A stretch of DNA of 64,000 nt from Mactra quadrangularis (Eukaryota > Mollusca > Bivalvia > Venerida > Mactridae), in the NCBI GenBank assembly GCA_025267735.1, contig CM046299.1, positions 12,050,232-12,114,231 of the forward strand, written 5' to 3'. The translations under genes were made by a program, and so were the position numbers. A model generated the notes under the pieces. It was not told the DNA's origin, did not search any database, and saw only the letters and a list, made by a program, of their open reading frames with translations. Positions 35,550-47,203 of this stretch are shown in pieces (the first letter of the stretch is position 1; every line of letters starts with the position of its first letter).

Positions 35550-36530
35550 TTGAACCACATATTCGGCTCTGAAAATGAGCCTGTGATCCTTAGAAATAAC
35601 CAAAACTCAGGAGCTCTCAGGCCCGCCAGACTCCCTAGTCAGGGCTTTGCCATGGAACTTCCGCGGCCTTTGCACCCCATGGACACCCTTTCTGTATGTT
35701 CATTTAACGACACCCCTCCCCAACTAGAATTCCCCCTTATTCTAATTAGAAATCCTGGATCCGCTTATAAAAATGACTTTGTAAAGGTATTGATGAACTC
35801 AGTTTTTTACCTCTAAATATCATAATGAATTACTGGAAGTTGCAGTATGAAATTATCATGAATCGCTGGAAACTACAATGACCTTAAAAAATAATCTTCT
35901 CCATTGACCGAGTCGCTAAAGTTTTTTAACTACGAGTTCGGATTTAATTCGATTCAAATTTCAGTCAACTCAAACTACGGCTTTGCTCACAGCCAACGGT
36001 CAAATGTAAAATATGGGTTGCAAAGGCCCGCTTATCAAGCGGCGGTCAAACCATAGTCGTCCTTTGCGCCAGCCGCTTGTTGCAAGTGCCCCTGTTTAAT
36101 CAGAGGTATACCTCGGCATTCGGGGAACCACTTGGGCATTCTATATATAGAAGGCGAAGATATCACCTCTATACTAAGACGCACAACACTTCCCAGTATT
36201 CGGCGTTTGGTACGCAACAGAATATAGTGCGCAGATGAAGACAAAAACATTGTATTTTTTTCTGTTTTGATACAATTATTATTAAATTGTAAAATAAATG
36301 ACCGCTTGTAACTAAAGGAATATCATTCCATGAATACCAAGTACCTTTTAACCTCTAATGGAAAAGATGCATAGTCTAACCGTGTTTTCTACTTTTCATT
36401 TCAAATGTCTGTGTACAGAATGACATATGTAAACACGTTAGGGCGAAGGTTTAACTACCGGTTTTAAAGTTGAATTTAATGAGCATAGATGGTTGGATAA
36501 TTATTTTTTACTTATGTAACTCTTCCACTT
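35550..36530 (+). repeat. Medium-copy repeat R1, copy 2, with half a hAT-like MITE
   Basis: 35550-35769 matches the right half of the MITE at 17768-18266 (CTCAGGAGCTCTCAGG, CTGGATCCGCTTAT). 35770-36530 matches R1 at 18267-19190. The shared junction shows that both were copied as one unit. The R1 part contains CAGCCGCTTGTTGCAAGTGC and the palindromic surroundings seen in copy 1. It is non-coding. Confidence 0.65.
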
Positions 36531-36675
36531 TCTTTGAGTGGGTGCTGAATAATAACGTACTCAGGGGTGGGTTACAGAAATTTATTACATGTATATTTAG
36601 AAGGTTGTTTCATCATGTAACATCTATTTTATCATATGTACGATTGTATCAGTGAATGGAAACATATAAGTTTAT

Positions 36676-36967
36676 TTATTTATTTATTGGAGTTAACGCG
36701 GTATCAACACAATTTTAGGTCATTTTACGACGTCCAGCGCACCTAACCTAGCTTTCCTGGACCATTGTCTATAACCAGTACTCACCTTCCCTTCCGCAAG
36801 GTCGGAAACTTCTCCATGATATTATCTAATCAATGGAGGAAAATCGAATTTATTGTCAAATTTTCATGGAAGGGTATAACCTCCCCGGGTCGGATTCGAA
36901 ACCCGCACCCCCTCGGGCACGAGTATCCAAATCCCGGCACGCTACCAATTGCGCTATCGACCCGGGT
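36676..36967 (-). repeat. SINE family S2, full-length copy
   Basis: Minus strand. tRNA-like head: GCGCAATTGGTAGCGTGCCG (A-box region) and GGGTTTCGAATCCG (B-box region). The body contains GGAAAGCTAGGTTAGGTGCG and the tail TGTGTTGATACCGCGTTAAC followed by (AATA)n. An inverted, head-less copy lies at 44792-45006 on the far side of the Gypsy-like element. Confidence 0.75.
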
Positions 36968-37619
36968 TAAACAATAAGTGCGCCAAACAAATAGGTAACA
37001 TTATTTGACCTACAATGCCCTACACAATTGGGCGGAACCACAATTCAATAAAACCAGTTAGACAACTAATTTCGAACAACTATCAATTAAACTTATCTAA
37101 AGTATTTGCTTAAAACAACATCTAACTACACAGTAATCAGAAGGTTAAAATATGAAAACAACCAGGGAGATAACAACTTCAAACATCTAAATATACCAAG
37201 TAGGAGTTATTTACCCTACTACATTCTTCCTCTCTCCAGAAAAAATGATTCCCATCATTTACACTAAGATATACAATACAATAAATGAAATGTCATACAT
37301 GAAATTATAAATAACATAAGTATAACGTAAGTATAAACATACATACTCGTATAAATTGTATATAAATACATAAATACATATAATCAAAATAATTCATACA
37401 ACATAATAAAAAATACAATATTTTTTTTGATAAAATAAAAAAATTGGAGTTGGTATATGATAATACTACTCCCATCTCCCTCTCATTCAAAAATTGTGCC
37501 TCACAATTTTAATGCAATGAGAAAAAATTAAAGTTCATATATGCAATACAAAAGTATCAAATATTAAAATGTATACAAATATAAAGTACTAATAGTATGT
37601 ACAATGGTCCTAATAAACT
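36968..37619 (-). other. 3' flank of the Gypsy-like element, possible LTR
   Basis: In minus orientation a purine-rich tract (GGAGAGAGGAAG, about 37225-37236) is followed by TGTAGTAGGGTAAATAACTC. This is the arrangement expected of a polypurine tract followed by a 3' LTR. I could not find a matching LTR upstream of gag, so the call stays open. Confidence 0.3.
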
Positions 37620-38594
37620 TTATTTCATTATAGATTCCCATAACTTATTTGCTATGTCAACACTGACTGTATTCAAAATTCCAGACATTAAAAGTTTATT
37701 CAATGCATCCTTTCTAGGATCTATAACTTCAGTGACAGCATTCATATGGTAATCTTTAAATTTCTTAGGTTGTTTTGGTATTCTTTCTGATCTTCTAACT
37801 TTAGGAGTTGCTCCATACTTATATCCTTTCCTTTGTTTATCTTTACTTTCTTTACTACATTCTTCTTGATCAATAGATATAACTTTACTTTCATTGTCCC
37901 TATTCTTATCCTCTTCTTGACTTACTGGGGCTTCAACTGTATCATTCTCGTGTGCTTTAACAGATTCTCTGACTGAGGCATGCGTCTTATCTTTCTCACC
38001 TACATCAACATCTTTGGACACTGAGGCTTCAGCTTCATCATTTTATTTCTACTTCTACAGACTCTTTTACTGAGGTATGTTTCTTATCATTCTCATGTGT
38101 GTCAACATCTTTAGTCACTAAGGCTTCAGTGTTATCATTCTTGTTAACCCTCACATCTGTATCTAACTTTCCAATCTTCTTTTCTATCCTAGAGTCAGTG
38201 TCGGTATGACAGATATCAACTTTCTCTACTATCCCTGGTACATCTTCAGTAGCATGTTCTGTATGAATATTTCCATCTGTCACCGATGATTCTTCAGTTT
38301 CTTTACGTCGTCAATAAATGTATCTACTCTCTCCTTTATCTCTTCCGAAAGAATATGTTCCTTCTTAGTTTCAACTTCTTCCAGGTTCAATAGCTTGTCA
38401 GTAAATTCAGTAGTATAGGCGTCCCTATCTGAAATTACACTTGATGTATCTTCCAATTCTGATTCTTCCGACTCACTATCTTCGTATTCTCTCTTCTCCA
38501 CAGCTGTGTCTTTAATATCCAAGGCTTCTGTCACTTCGCTTCCAACATTGCTATCAGTATTTGGTCCATTATCAACGGTTCCTAATAATAACAA
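37620..38594 (-). pseudogene. Acidic C-terminal extension of the Gypsy-like polyprotein
   Basis: Three frame-broken pieces encode a very acidic, Lys-rich chain (YEDSESEESELEDTSS; HENDKKHTSVKESVEVE) containing two diverged peptide repeats of about 35 residues. In one, KDVDTHENDKKHTSVKESVE precedes NDEAEASVS; in the other, KDVDVGEKDKTHASVRESVK precedes HENDTVEAPVS. It ends with RRSERIPKQPKKFKDY, a basic motif often found near the end of Gypsy integrase/polyproteins. The role is unknown. Confidence 0.6.
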
Positions 38595-38876
38595 ATTGAT
38601 TCTGTGTAATGTCTTTATACTTCCATGAGGTGCTCTGACCTTAAAAACAGGGATATCTTGATTCGGCTGTTAAATAACTAAAAAACTTTATCGCCAACTT
38701 GAATATTTGCTGCTTTAGCTTTTAAATCATAGTAATTCTTCTGTTTAATTCTTGCTTGGTCTGTATGTTTCTTCATAATTTCCACAGCTGTGTCTTTAAT
38801 ATCCAAGGCTTCTGTTACTTCGCTTCCAACATTGCTATCAGTATTTGGTCCATTATCAACGGTTCCTAATAATAAC
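38593..38876 (-). repeat. Internal tandem duplication in the Gypsy-like element
   Basis: 38780-38876 repeats 38498-38592 (GTCTTTAATATCCAAGGCTT ... CAACGGTTCCTAATAATAAC). 38593-38770 repeats 40316-40560 but lacks about 75 bases from its middle. The integrase-tail/acidic-tail junction was therefore duplicated head to tail before the hAT insertion. Confidence 0.75.
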
Positions 38877-40307
38877 TAGTGATGTTCCGATTATCGCCGA
38901 CGTCGCCGAAATCGGTTAGAAAAATTTCAGCGACGATTAATCGATTACGATTTCTGTGGACGGCGATGCGTCGCGGAAAACTAGTCCGTACCAGAGGGAG
39001 ATAATTCACTTTCGTGTGCGCGCTATAATGGCGGATTCGGCAGAAAATGTGTTCAAGAACAACTTTTCTTCGACGTAACCCACGAGCCCGACGCCCGAGA
39101 CGAGTGATTTCGCCGACGTCGCCGAAATCGGTTAGAAAAATTTCAGCGACGATTAATCGATTACGATTTCTGTGGACGGCGATGCGTCGCGGAAAACTAG
39201 TCCGTACCAAAGGGAGATAATTCACTTTCGTGTGTGCGCTATAATGGCGGATTCAGCAGAAAATGTGTTCAAGAACAACTTTTCTTCGACGTAACCCACG
39301 TGCCCGACGCCCGAGACGAGTGATTTCGCCGACGAGTGAGCGAAAATCTTAGTCAGTAGCCCGATCGGGCGAGTCCTCCTTACGTATCCGAATCATGTTT
39401 GTATCCGAAAAAGGTGTACTCGAACGCACTTTTACGCTAACTTTTATCTGAGAGTTTTGCGTTACTCTTTTACACATTCATAGTTCCGTTTCGTAATCAA
39501 ATTAAAGATTTTTTTCAATGTAGGAAAATGAGCCAATTCAAACGAATTTATAAACATTGCTTAGTTCAAAATTAAAAATATGTTATTTGATTAAATTGAT
39601 CAGAACGGATTTTTGGTGGCTCAGACCCTGAAATACTGATAGTCTCCTCATTTGTGAATTATGTAATGCCCTATCATTTGATTTCATTATATCATAAATT
39701 GCTGGTTACTTTGAACACAATTGCATGAAGCTAGAGTAGATTTTGTGACTTAAAATATTTTGAATGACATTTCCCAGAAATATAAAAAAAACCAGATTAG
39801 TTATTTTGTTTGATGCCTTAGATGTACAAAAATAAGATATACATTGAAAATGACATTTCTCTGCAAAATGCCTTAGGCTAGTGAATTTCGATTCGAACTA
39901 GTAAAAATTGCTACCTGGTAGCCCAACTGGACTAGTGCTGTAAAGCAACTAAAGAGCGGACTGCATGATGATATCCTTCTGTGACAATCCATTGACACAA
40001 GTAAACTTGAAGACATGTAAAATACAGTTTATTTTGTTTGTTTTTTCACTCAGATGAGTGAACTGCCATATTGTTTATATTAAGCTAAGAAGCAAGATAA
40101 GAAAATAATAAATAATGTAAACAACATTTAAATCATTGAAATTGATGTATGTTTTGCATGTTTATGTAAGACAATGACCAGAATTTAGCTACATTTGTAT
40201 ATAAATTTTGGTATCCAACCGATTATAATCGGAAAGTCAGTCGGTTGAGCCCAGCCGATTTCTCCGATTAATCGATTGTGGATTTTTCCAACCGATTGCC
40301 ATCACTG
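38877..40307. mobile_element. Non-autonomous hAT element nested in the Gypsy-like element
   Basis: ATAATAAC lies immediately on both sides (38869-38876 and 40308-40315), an exact 8-bp target duplication. Ends are TAGTGATG and CATCACTG (inverted, one mismatch at the outermost base). Related subterminal words are AATCGGTTAGAAAAAT and its counterpart AATCGGTTGGAAAAAT, and CGATTAATCGATT. Two tandem copies of a 216-bp GC-rich unit (38895-39110 and 39111-39326) lie at the left end. No transposase is present. Each 216-bp unit holds ATGGCGGATTCGGCAGAAAA-like sequence followed by a short 16-codon frame. Confidence 0.85.
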
Positions 40308-40315
40308 ATAATAAC

Positions 40316-41377
40316 AAATTGTTTCTGTCTTTATTCTTCCATCATGTGCTCTGACCTTAAAAACAGGGATATCTTGATTCGGCTGTTCAATAACTTCATA
40401 CTCTTCATCTTCAAATTTGTCACAAATCTTATGCCTCCCATCAAATGCCAATATCTTCACCAAAACTTTATCGCCAACTTGAATCTTTGCTGCTTTAGCC
40501 TTTAATCATAGTAATTCTTCTGTTAAATTCTTGCTTGGTCTGTATGTTTCTTCACAATTTCTTTCACTTCTTTCATTCTTGTATTTAACTCTTCAATATA
40601 TTCCGATGTTGTATTATGTTGATTATTTTCTTATTCAAAGTCAAAGGCTGAATCTATTGGTACGTAGGATTTCTACCAAACATCAAATAAAAAGGAGAGT
40701 ATTTTGTAGACTCATGAACTGTGCAGTTGTAAGCGTATACTAAAGAGAGTAAGTATTTCTTCCAATCTTTCTTTTGATCAGGCTCTAAAGTACCGAGCAT
40801 ACTAAGCAGTGTTCTATTATATCTCTCTGCAGATCCATTTCCCATCGGATGGTAAGGTGTGTCCGTGACTTCTTTATTCCCATAATACAACAAAGTTCCT
40901 TCATTATTTCCGATTCGAAGATTGCACCTTGGTCGGCGTGAATTCTGGTTGAAATACCATAATAAATGATAAAATTGTTATATAACGCATCTGCAGCTGT
41001 CTGTGCTGTTTGGTTCTTGCATGGTACTGCTAAGGCATACTGTGTGAAGTGGTCTGTTATTACCAAGATATTTTCTATTCCTCCTTTACATGGTTCTACT
41101 GATAAAAAGTCCATAGTTATAAGTTTAAGAGGGTAAGTAGTTGTAATGTTCACAAGAGATGCTCTTATATTAGTTGATGATTTACGCATTAAACATCTAT
41201 TGCATTTACTGATCCATTCTTCACAATATTTTGACATACCAGGCCAATAAAATCTAATACGAAATAAACTGGCTGATCTGTCACGTCCAGGGTGGCCAAC
41301 ATCATTATGAAGTCCTCTAAGTGCAGTTTCTCTGTATACTTGAGGTAACACCAACTGTTTAACTTTTTCTTGATCAT
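40316..41377 (-). pseudogene. Gypsy-like integrase
   Basis: Zinc-binding H2C2 module (HNDVGHPGRDR ... CEEWISKCNRC), then the rve catalytic core with Asp in ITMDFLSVEP, Asp in [12 protein letters not shown] and Glu in [12 protein letters not shown] frameshift lies between the second Asp and the Glu (near 40890). The C-terminal part, in another frame, continues to about 40316 (GDKVLVKIL-like words read across breaks). Confidence 0.8.
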
Positions 41378-41569
41378 AAATTACTTCTCAATACAATACT
41401 CCTCAATCAATCCTAAACTGTATTAAGTTCCGTCTCATCATCTGGTCTTCTCTACTGAAATTTTCAAATTTGGTATCCTTTTACCTGTAACTGCTCTAAT
41501 CCATTTGCCTATTACTGGATCTTCTCGTTGTTGTCTTATAATGTCTCTTATCTCAATTGTTGCTAAATT

Positions 41570-42250
41570 TGTCCATGATATTCAGTTGCTTCTACTATGT
41601 TAATTAATGATGAAGAAATGGTTTCAATAATAGGAAGTTGGTTTGATGTATAGATAGCTTTAATAGTCTGATCCTTAATCTTATTTGATTCATCTAAAGT
41701 TCTTCCATGAGGATATCTGCTCATTCCATCTGCATCGATATTTTTACTTCCAGGTGTGTATATAATGTCAAAGTTATAACTAGATAAGGCCGATGTCCAT
41801 CTCTGTCCTGTTGCATTTAGTTTGGCTGTTGTTAAGATATGAGTTAAGGGACTGTTGTCCGTGTATACCGTGAATTTATTACCTATAAGATAGTCACTAA
41901 ATTTGTCCGTAATGGCCCAGTTCAGTGCAAAGTATTCTAATTTGAATGTAGGATAATTTTTCTCAAATGGTAAAAGTGATCTGCTGGCATAAGCTAATAC
42001 TTTATTTCCACATGGATGACGTTGGTACAGAATAGCTCCAATTCCAGTGTTACAAGCGTCTGTATGAATTTCGAAAGGTAATGTAAAGTCAGGCTATGCT
42101 AATACAGGTGCAGTGCTAAGTATCTGTTTCAAGTGATCAAAGGTATCGTGTTCTGTAGAAGTCCATCTCCACTCTTTCTGCTTCTTTTTCTTGTTCTTAG
42201 ATAATGATGTCTGTGTAAGAAGTTCATTCAATGGCTGACAGATTTTTGAG
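41570..42250 (-). pseudogene. Gypsy-like RNase H domain with nonsense codon
   Basis: Contains FEIHTDACNTGIGAILYQ (first catalytic Asp), LLPFEKNYPTFKLEYFALNW (catalytic Glu region), VYTDNSPLTHIL (second Asp) and YTPGSKNIDADGMSRYPHG, all standard for the Gypsy RNase H and its trailing tether. A TAG replaces the usual aromatic residue just before PDFTLP, so the frame is interrupted. Confidence 0.8.
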
Positions 42251-42351
42251 AAATTTTTAACGTATCTTCTATAATAGCCAGCAAAAGCTAGGAAAATCTG
42301 AGTTGGTCCGAGTTATTTGGTACTGGCCATTCTATTATACGTTGTATTTTA

Positions 42352-43400
42352 TCAGGATCTGTTTAAATTCCTTCTTCTGTAACAATGTGTCATAAAAATT
42401 TGACTTCTTTTTTGTAAAAAGTAACATTTTTCAGGTGAAATCTTTAAGTTGCATTCAGATATTCTGGTTAAAACAAGGTTAGGCCGTTCTAGATGTTGTT
42501 CAAATGTTTCTGAAAATATAATTAAATCATCTAGGTAAATAACGCATATTGACATGTTGTAGTCTCCTAAACAGTCTTCCATAAGGCGTTGATAGGTGAC
42601 CGAACTATTGCACAAACCAAAAGGTAACTTCTTGAATTCAAAGAATCCTAAAGGTCCAACGGTGAATGCTGTCCTTTTTGTGTTCTTCCAATAATTCTAC
42701 TTGGTGAAAGCCACTTTTCATATCTATCACACTAAGTAACGTAGAATTTTATTCAAAAATCGAAAATTCTATGGAGAGCATATGAGTCCTTTAATGTCTT
42801 TCTATTAAGCATACGATAATCATCACACATCCTTAGCTTTCCTGATTTTTTTCTCACTAAAACTATGTTTGATGCCCAAGGACTTCTGGATCTTCTAAAA
42901 ATTCCAGCAGATAATAATTGTTCAAGATGTTTTCTGACCTCTTCGATCATGGCTGGCGGTATTCTCCGGTGTCTTTGTTTAAACGTGTCTTCTAAATCAA
43001 TTCTATGTTTCATTCTATTACAATTGCCAATGTCTGCATCTCCTTTTGAAAAAATTTCTGGTGTTTCAATAATAAATTCCTAATGGCTTCATTCTGATGT
43101 GCATTCATCTCTGACTCTATGTGAATTTCCTTAAAATATATCAATTCAGTATTTTCTATTTTGTCAAATACAGTTTTGTCAATAGAAACTGGTTGTAGTT
43201 CTGAAAGTATAGATCTTGGAGATATATTAATTGAACTTGTAGTAATGTTGGTTATATTGACTAATATTTCACCATTATTCCTATAACTATAATGTATAAT
43301 ACTTGGTGTTATATCTACAAAGTCTGGTAGTGATGAGTCTTTGCATTCTTGTAAAATTACTGGAGTGTCATGATAATTCAATTATTTATCTGTATGACCT
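42352..43400 (-). pseudogene. Gypsy-like reverse transcriptase and preceding linker
   Basis: 43381-43010 encodes the linker before RT (PRSILSELQPV). 43013-42753 encodes the fingers (RRIPPAMIEEVRKHLEQLL, SPWASNIVLVRKKSGKLRMC, DDYRMLN). After a frame break come VIDMKSGFHQVE and then 42615-42352 with YLDD, the catalytic aspartates. A protease motif should lie upstream (43400-43650), but no DSG/DTG is found there, suggesting an internal deletion. Confidence 0.8.
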
Positions 43401-43649
43401 TTTATATGTATGGATTGGTTAGGTCCCAGAATAATAGATTTTTTCAGCTGATCTAACAATTCCCAGTCTTTTATTATTCCAAATAAGTTCTCTCTGTTGA
43501 AGTGAAATACATCTAAATGATAAATACCAAGGAGTCTTTAAGTTAGCTCTTTGTAAAAACTTATAACAAGTTCTAGTATCTTGATGCGATGTATCATTCG
43601 TGTCCTTAGGTCTAAATGTATTAGAACCTGTAGGTCTAGTTGGTCTATA

Positions 43650-44547
43650 TCATCTATTATTTCCTCTTTCATATTTTCCTCTATAACTTCTTCCTCTATA
43701 TTGATTAAACGATCCAAATTGTTGATCTTGACATTCTTCCTGACTTTTTTCAATTCTATCTATCCTTTCTACCAATATCTTTAAAATGTCTTTCACTTCA
43801 CTCATTTCAGACTTTTCTTCAACTTTAGCCGTGGCAGCATGTGATTGTGTAATTCCATCTTTCTTAGGAGATGATAATTCACATTCAAGTTTCCTTAATT
43901 CGATCTTAAATATGTCGTAGTCGTTCACGGTTTCATATTTATAGTTTGATAATTGTTTCAACTGAGGTTGCAATCCTTGATATAGAACACTCTTAAGAAT
44001 TTCTTCCTGGTTAGCATGTAAAGCTTTCAAATGAACTGCTTGTGCAAATATTTCCTCCACTTTAGCTGCATATGTTGAAACAGATTCATTTTTCTCCTGC
44101 GTACAAGCGTAAAATTTTCTAAGAATGCTTTCAGAACATTCTATCATAGAAAATGTTGAGTCAAATTTCTTAAGTATCTAATGAACACTAGCATTGATTC
44201 CTAATCTGCGTAATATATTTGCGGCTTCACCTTTACAAGATCGTCTTATACCATTCAATATCTGTTCCTCAGAATAAGTATCTTCAATTAATAAACAATT
44301 AACTTGATATTTCCATGTAAGATAACTAACTTCATTCTTATTTGGTTCACCAAAGAATTCACAAATCTTAGGAATGGATGTTCCCTGTTGTTTCCCTTTA
44401 GATTTTCTAGAATGTGAGTGAGAAGCGACATAACTTTCCATGAATGTCTCTAGGTAGGTCCTCAGCTGACTCTGTTGAAGGCACCTTAACTTTCAAATGC
44501 TTAAAAGCCTCCATTAACTCCAGTCCTTCCTCCTCTGACTTACTCAT
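43650..44547 (-). pseudogene. Gypsy-like gag, frameshifted
   Basis: Starts at an ATG at 44547 (MSKSEEEGLEL...) and must shift frame near 44440 to continue through PKICEFFGEPN and a capsid-like helical region (SYLTWKYQVNCLL). A further break follows near 44170, then LRKFYACTQEKNESVSTYA and KSVLYQGLQPQLKQL. The C-terminus is basic and Gly/Arg-rich (RGRSYRGKYERG). No CCHC knuckle is seen. It resembles the Gypsy/PNMA-type gag fold in composition; this is family-level inference. Confidence 0.65.
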
Positions 44548-44791
44548 GTTTGATTCACAAGTTCAACTATGTCTTAATTCAGATAAATTCAAATATAAAT
44601 TCAGTCAAAATGTCTCTAGAAGTCTATCTAATCACACAATATCTCTACAATTTCTCAGAAATCACAAGATGTCTAATATATCTTTAAAGTCAAGTACCAT
44701 TCAGTTCAAGGTACACACCAACATAAATGAGTCAAATTCATTCAATATGCAAATTACTATCAACTCATATAGTCTCTTAAATACCAATTTC

Positions 44792-45006
44792 ACCCGCCCG
44801 GGGAGGTTATACCCTTCCATGAAAATTTGACAATAATGTCGATTTTCCTCCATTGATTAGATAATATGGAGAAGTTTCCGGCCTTGTGGAAGGGTAGGTA
44901 AGTACTGGTTATAGACAATGGTCCAGGAAAGCTAGGTTAGGTGCGCTGGACGCCGTGAAATGACCTAAATTGTGTTGATACGGCGTTAACTCCAATAAAT
45001 AAAAAC
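44792..45006 (+). repeat. SINE family S2 copy, head missing
   Basis: Begins within the B-box-proximal part (CCCGGGGAGGTTATACCCTT) and runs through the body to the tail TGTGTTGATACGGCGTTAAC and CCAATAAATAAA. It is inverted relative to 36676-36967 and very similar to it. Confidence 0.75.
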
Positions 45007-45059
45007 AAAATACCAATTCAAATGTCTGTAAATCAAAGTCCAAGCTACAATGATTTTAT

Positions 45060-45250
45060 CTCAACTTCAACTCAAATTTAAATGTCTTGAACTCAACTTC
45101 AACTCAAACTCAATTGTTTTGAACTCAGCTTCAACTCAAACTCAAATGTTTCAAACTCAACTGCAACTCAAACTCAAATGTTTCAAACTCACCTTTAACT
45201 CAAATTCAAATGTTTCTGGTTCAAATTCATGTGAGTTCAAATATAAATTC
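45060..45250 (+). repeat. 32-bp minisatellite, about 6 units
   Basis: Unit CTCAACTTCAACTCAAACTC followed by AAATGTTTCAAA, repeated with drift. Similar TTCAAATTCA words continue beyond the array. It lies upstream of the Gypsy-like gag and could belong to its leader. Confidence 0.75.
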
Positions 45251-45652
45251 AAATAATTCAAACTGTATTTATGAATTCAAAACAATGGATTCAAATACAA
45301 CCAATTTCAAATTTCTAATTCAATTCTAATCAATAAGATACAATGTAATAAAAAATCAATTCAAGTCAAACACATACTATGGTATAAAATTAAACATACA
45401 AAATTTAAATGCATCAATTCAAAAAGGATACAAATTTACTTCCACTCAAACTTACAAAGTCATTACTTATTTGAAGTACAAACTAAATTTAAGTACAAAC
45501 TCAATTTGATTACAATTCACCTCACCAAATCAATTAACAAACAAACAAAATAGAGTATAAACCTAAACTTGAACTCAATCAAGTATGAATCTAAGTATTA
45601 ACTTTAAATCATTTAAAGATCATATTATTTTCAACTATGTCTTCTTTGTATC

Positions 45653-45654
<2 letters not shown>

Positions 45655-45722
<68 letters not shown>
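45655..45722. repeat. (ATT)n microsatellite
   Basis: About 22 consecutive ATT units without interruption. Confidence 0.95.
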
Positions 45723-45725
<3 letters not shown>

Positions 45726-45794
45726 CTATGAATATTTTTTAATAACTTATTTTTCAAATTATTAAAAATCCTACTCAACTATCTATGTTAATAT

Positions 45795-45972
45795 ATCATC
45801 AATTAAGTTATCACCTTATTTATTTGTTTCTTATTTATTTAAGTTATTGTTTAACTAAATTGTTAATAAATCATCAATTAAATTATCACCTTATTTATTT
45901 GATATTTATTTATTTAAGTTATTGTTGAACTAAATTGTTAATAAATCATCAATTAAATTATCACCTTATTTA
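45795..45972 (+). repeat. 75-bp AT-rich tandem repeat, about 2.4 copies
   Basis: ATCATCAATTAAATTATCAC recurs at 45795, 45870 and 45945, followed each time by CTTATTTATTTG and TTTAAGTTATTGTT.AACTAA. The rest of 45973-46518 is unassigned AT-rich sequence. Confidence 0.7.
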
Positions 45973-46518
45973 GGTTTCTATTTTTTTACATTAACACTAT
46001 AAATCTATAACTTGTTTATATAAATGTTAAAGAATTAATTTAAATATTTAAAGTTTCACAATGTTTTGTAATATTATTACAATTTATTTACAATTCTAAC
46101 CTTATTTATTTATCTACTATCACACAGTTTAATAATACATTGTATTATTATTGTTTTGTTATTATTGTTTTACTTTCACTTTAATTACTCAACTTCTACT
46201 TTCACTTTCTACTTTCACTTTCAAAAAATACATGTACATTAAATATTCAATGTAAATTCATAATTGCTTCAAATAATATCATCATACACCACAATATCAA
46301 TACAATATGAAATCAAGTACAATAGTATAAACATAAAACCTCAATGATACAAGTTTAACAATTTCAGGTTCACCTGTACTTACACTGTATCCACCATTAC
46401 CATTTATATCTATCTGTAAAATTTATGTCTGCCAACAAAACAAATACATATATAATGCTTATAATAAATGTAACGGCAATATGATAATATGTATGTTAAG
46501 CAAACTTACTGCTAGGAT

Positions 46519-46677
46519 CAGCTCTTCCTACTATAGGTTTCCTGGACACTTTTCTATCATCAATACTAACTTACCCTATCACGAGGCCGATAACTCATGC
46601 ATAACGTATGATCTACCGCGATCAGGCTCGTACCCGCAATCTCCGGATTCGAACCACTACGTCACGGCCGCGGCTTT
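46519..46677 (-). repeat. SINE family S3, unsplit copy
   Basis: Minus strand, matching 21531-21623 plus 22306-22385 without the 682-bp LINE insertion. It keeps the head (GACGTAGTGGTTCGAATCCG, shortened) and the body (GTCCAGGAAACCTATAGTAG); the tail is lost. It marks the start of duplication copy B. Confidence 0.65.
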
Positions 46678-46974
46678 TATTTGATAAATAAATGCCCAAA
46701 ATATAAAGAATATATAATAATAAGATATTGTACAGTTCATTTATTTGTTTAATTAATCTCAGAAACAAGACGTTCCATAATCCACATTAGAAAATATTCA
46801 CAATACAATATAACTTGTTTCTTATTTTACACAACCTACCTAGGGTTCAATTATGGAGCTTTTAATAATTTTTGGATATTTTTTTTTTCAGTCACATTAC
46901 TGCAATCAGTTGTGCTTGGTCAGTGTCGTTACAAAGGCTTAGATCTTGCAACCTAATCATTTGTCCGGTATTAA

Positions 46975-47203
46975 GCAGCCCGGCTAGCTCAGTTGGTAGC
47001 ACGCAAGTCTACTGATCGAGGGGTCGGGGGTTCGATTCCCGGACGGGCATACTTTTATGGAGCTTGGTCATGAAATTATTTCTACGGCCATTCTCCTTCA
47101 TGCCAATGATTTTTTTGCGCTTAGTAGTTGGTTAGCAGCTAAATCCAGACATGTGCAATGTGTTGCTTCGGTGTTAAAACCCAACAAAAACAAAAACAAG
47201 ACA
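46975..47203 (+). repeat. SINE family S1, head-to-tail copy, tRNA-Lys-like
   Basis: Head GCCCGGCTAGCTCAGTTGGT equals the 5' half of animal tRNA-Lys, with a B box GGTTCGATTCCCGG. Body and tail (GTGTTGCTTCGGTGTTAAAA and CCCAACAAAAACAAA) follow. ATTAA flanks it on both sides (46970-46974 and 47204-47208). Copy A has a single GTATTAAACTAAG at this site, an empty site. Part of the body is deleted relative to 4614-4850. Confidence 0.8.

Larger units (their letters stand above)
37620..44547 (-). mobile_element. Degenerate Gypsy-like LTR retrotransposon
   Basis: Minus-strand order is gag, (protease not seen), reverse transcriptase, RNase H, integrase, acidic C-terminal extension. This is the Gypsy/Metaviridae order, with integrase last. 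Frameshifts and stops break every part, so it is inactive as read. A hAT element is inserted at 38877-40307. A short internal tandem duplication surrounds that insertion. No LTR pair was confirmed. Confidence 0.8.

Noticed and set aside
38866..39225. 119-codon minus-strand frame with an internal 72-residue repeat
   Set aside because: It is the antisense reading of the two 216-bp tandem units (216 is divisible by 3) within a hAT element and ends outside it.
36968..46518. LTR pair for the Gypsy-like element
   Set aside because: A polypurine-tract-like sequence and a TGTAGTAGGG start suggest a 3' LTR, but no matching sequence could be found upstream of gag by eye, so no LTR pair is called.
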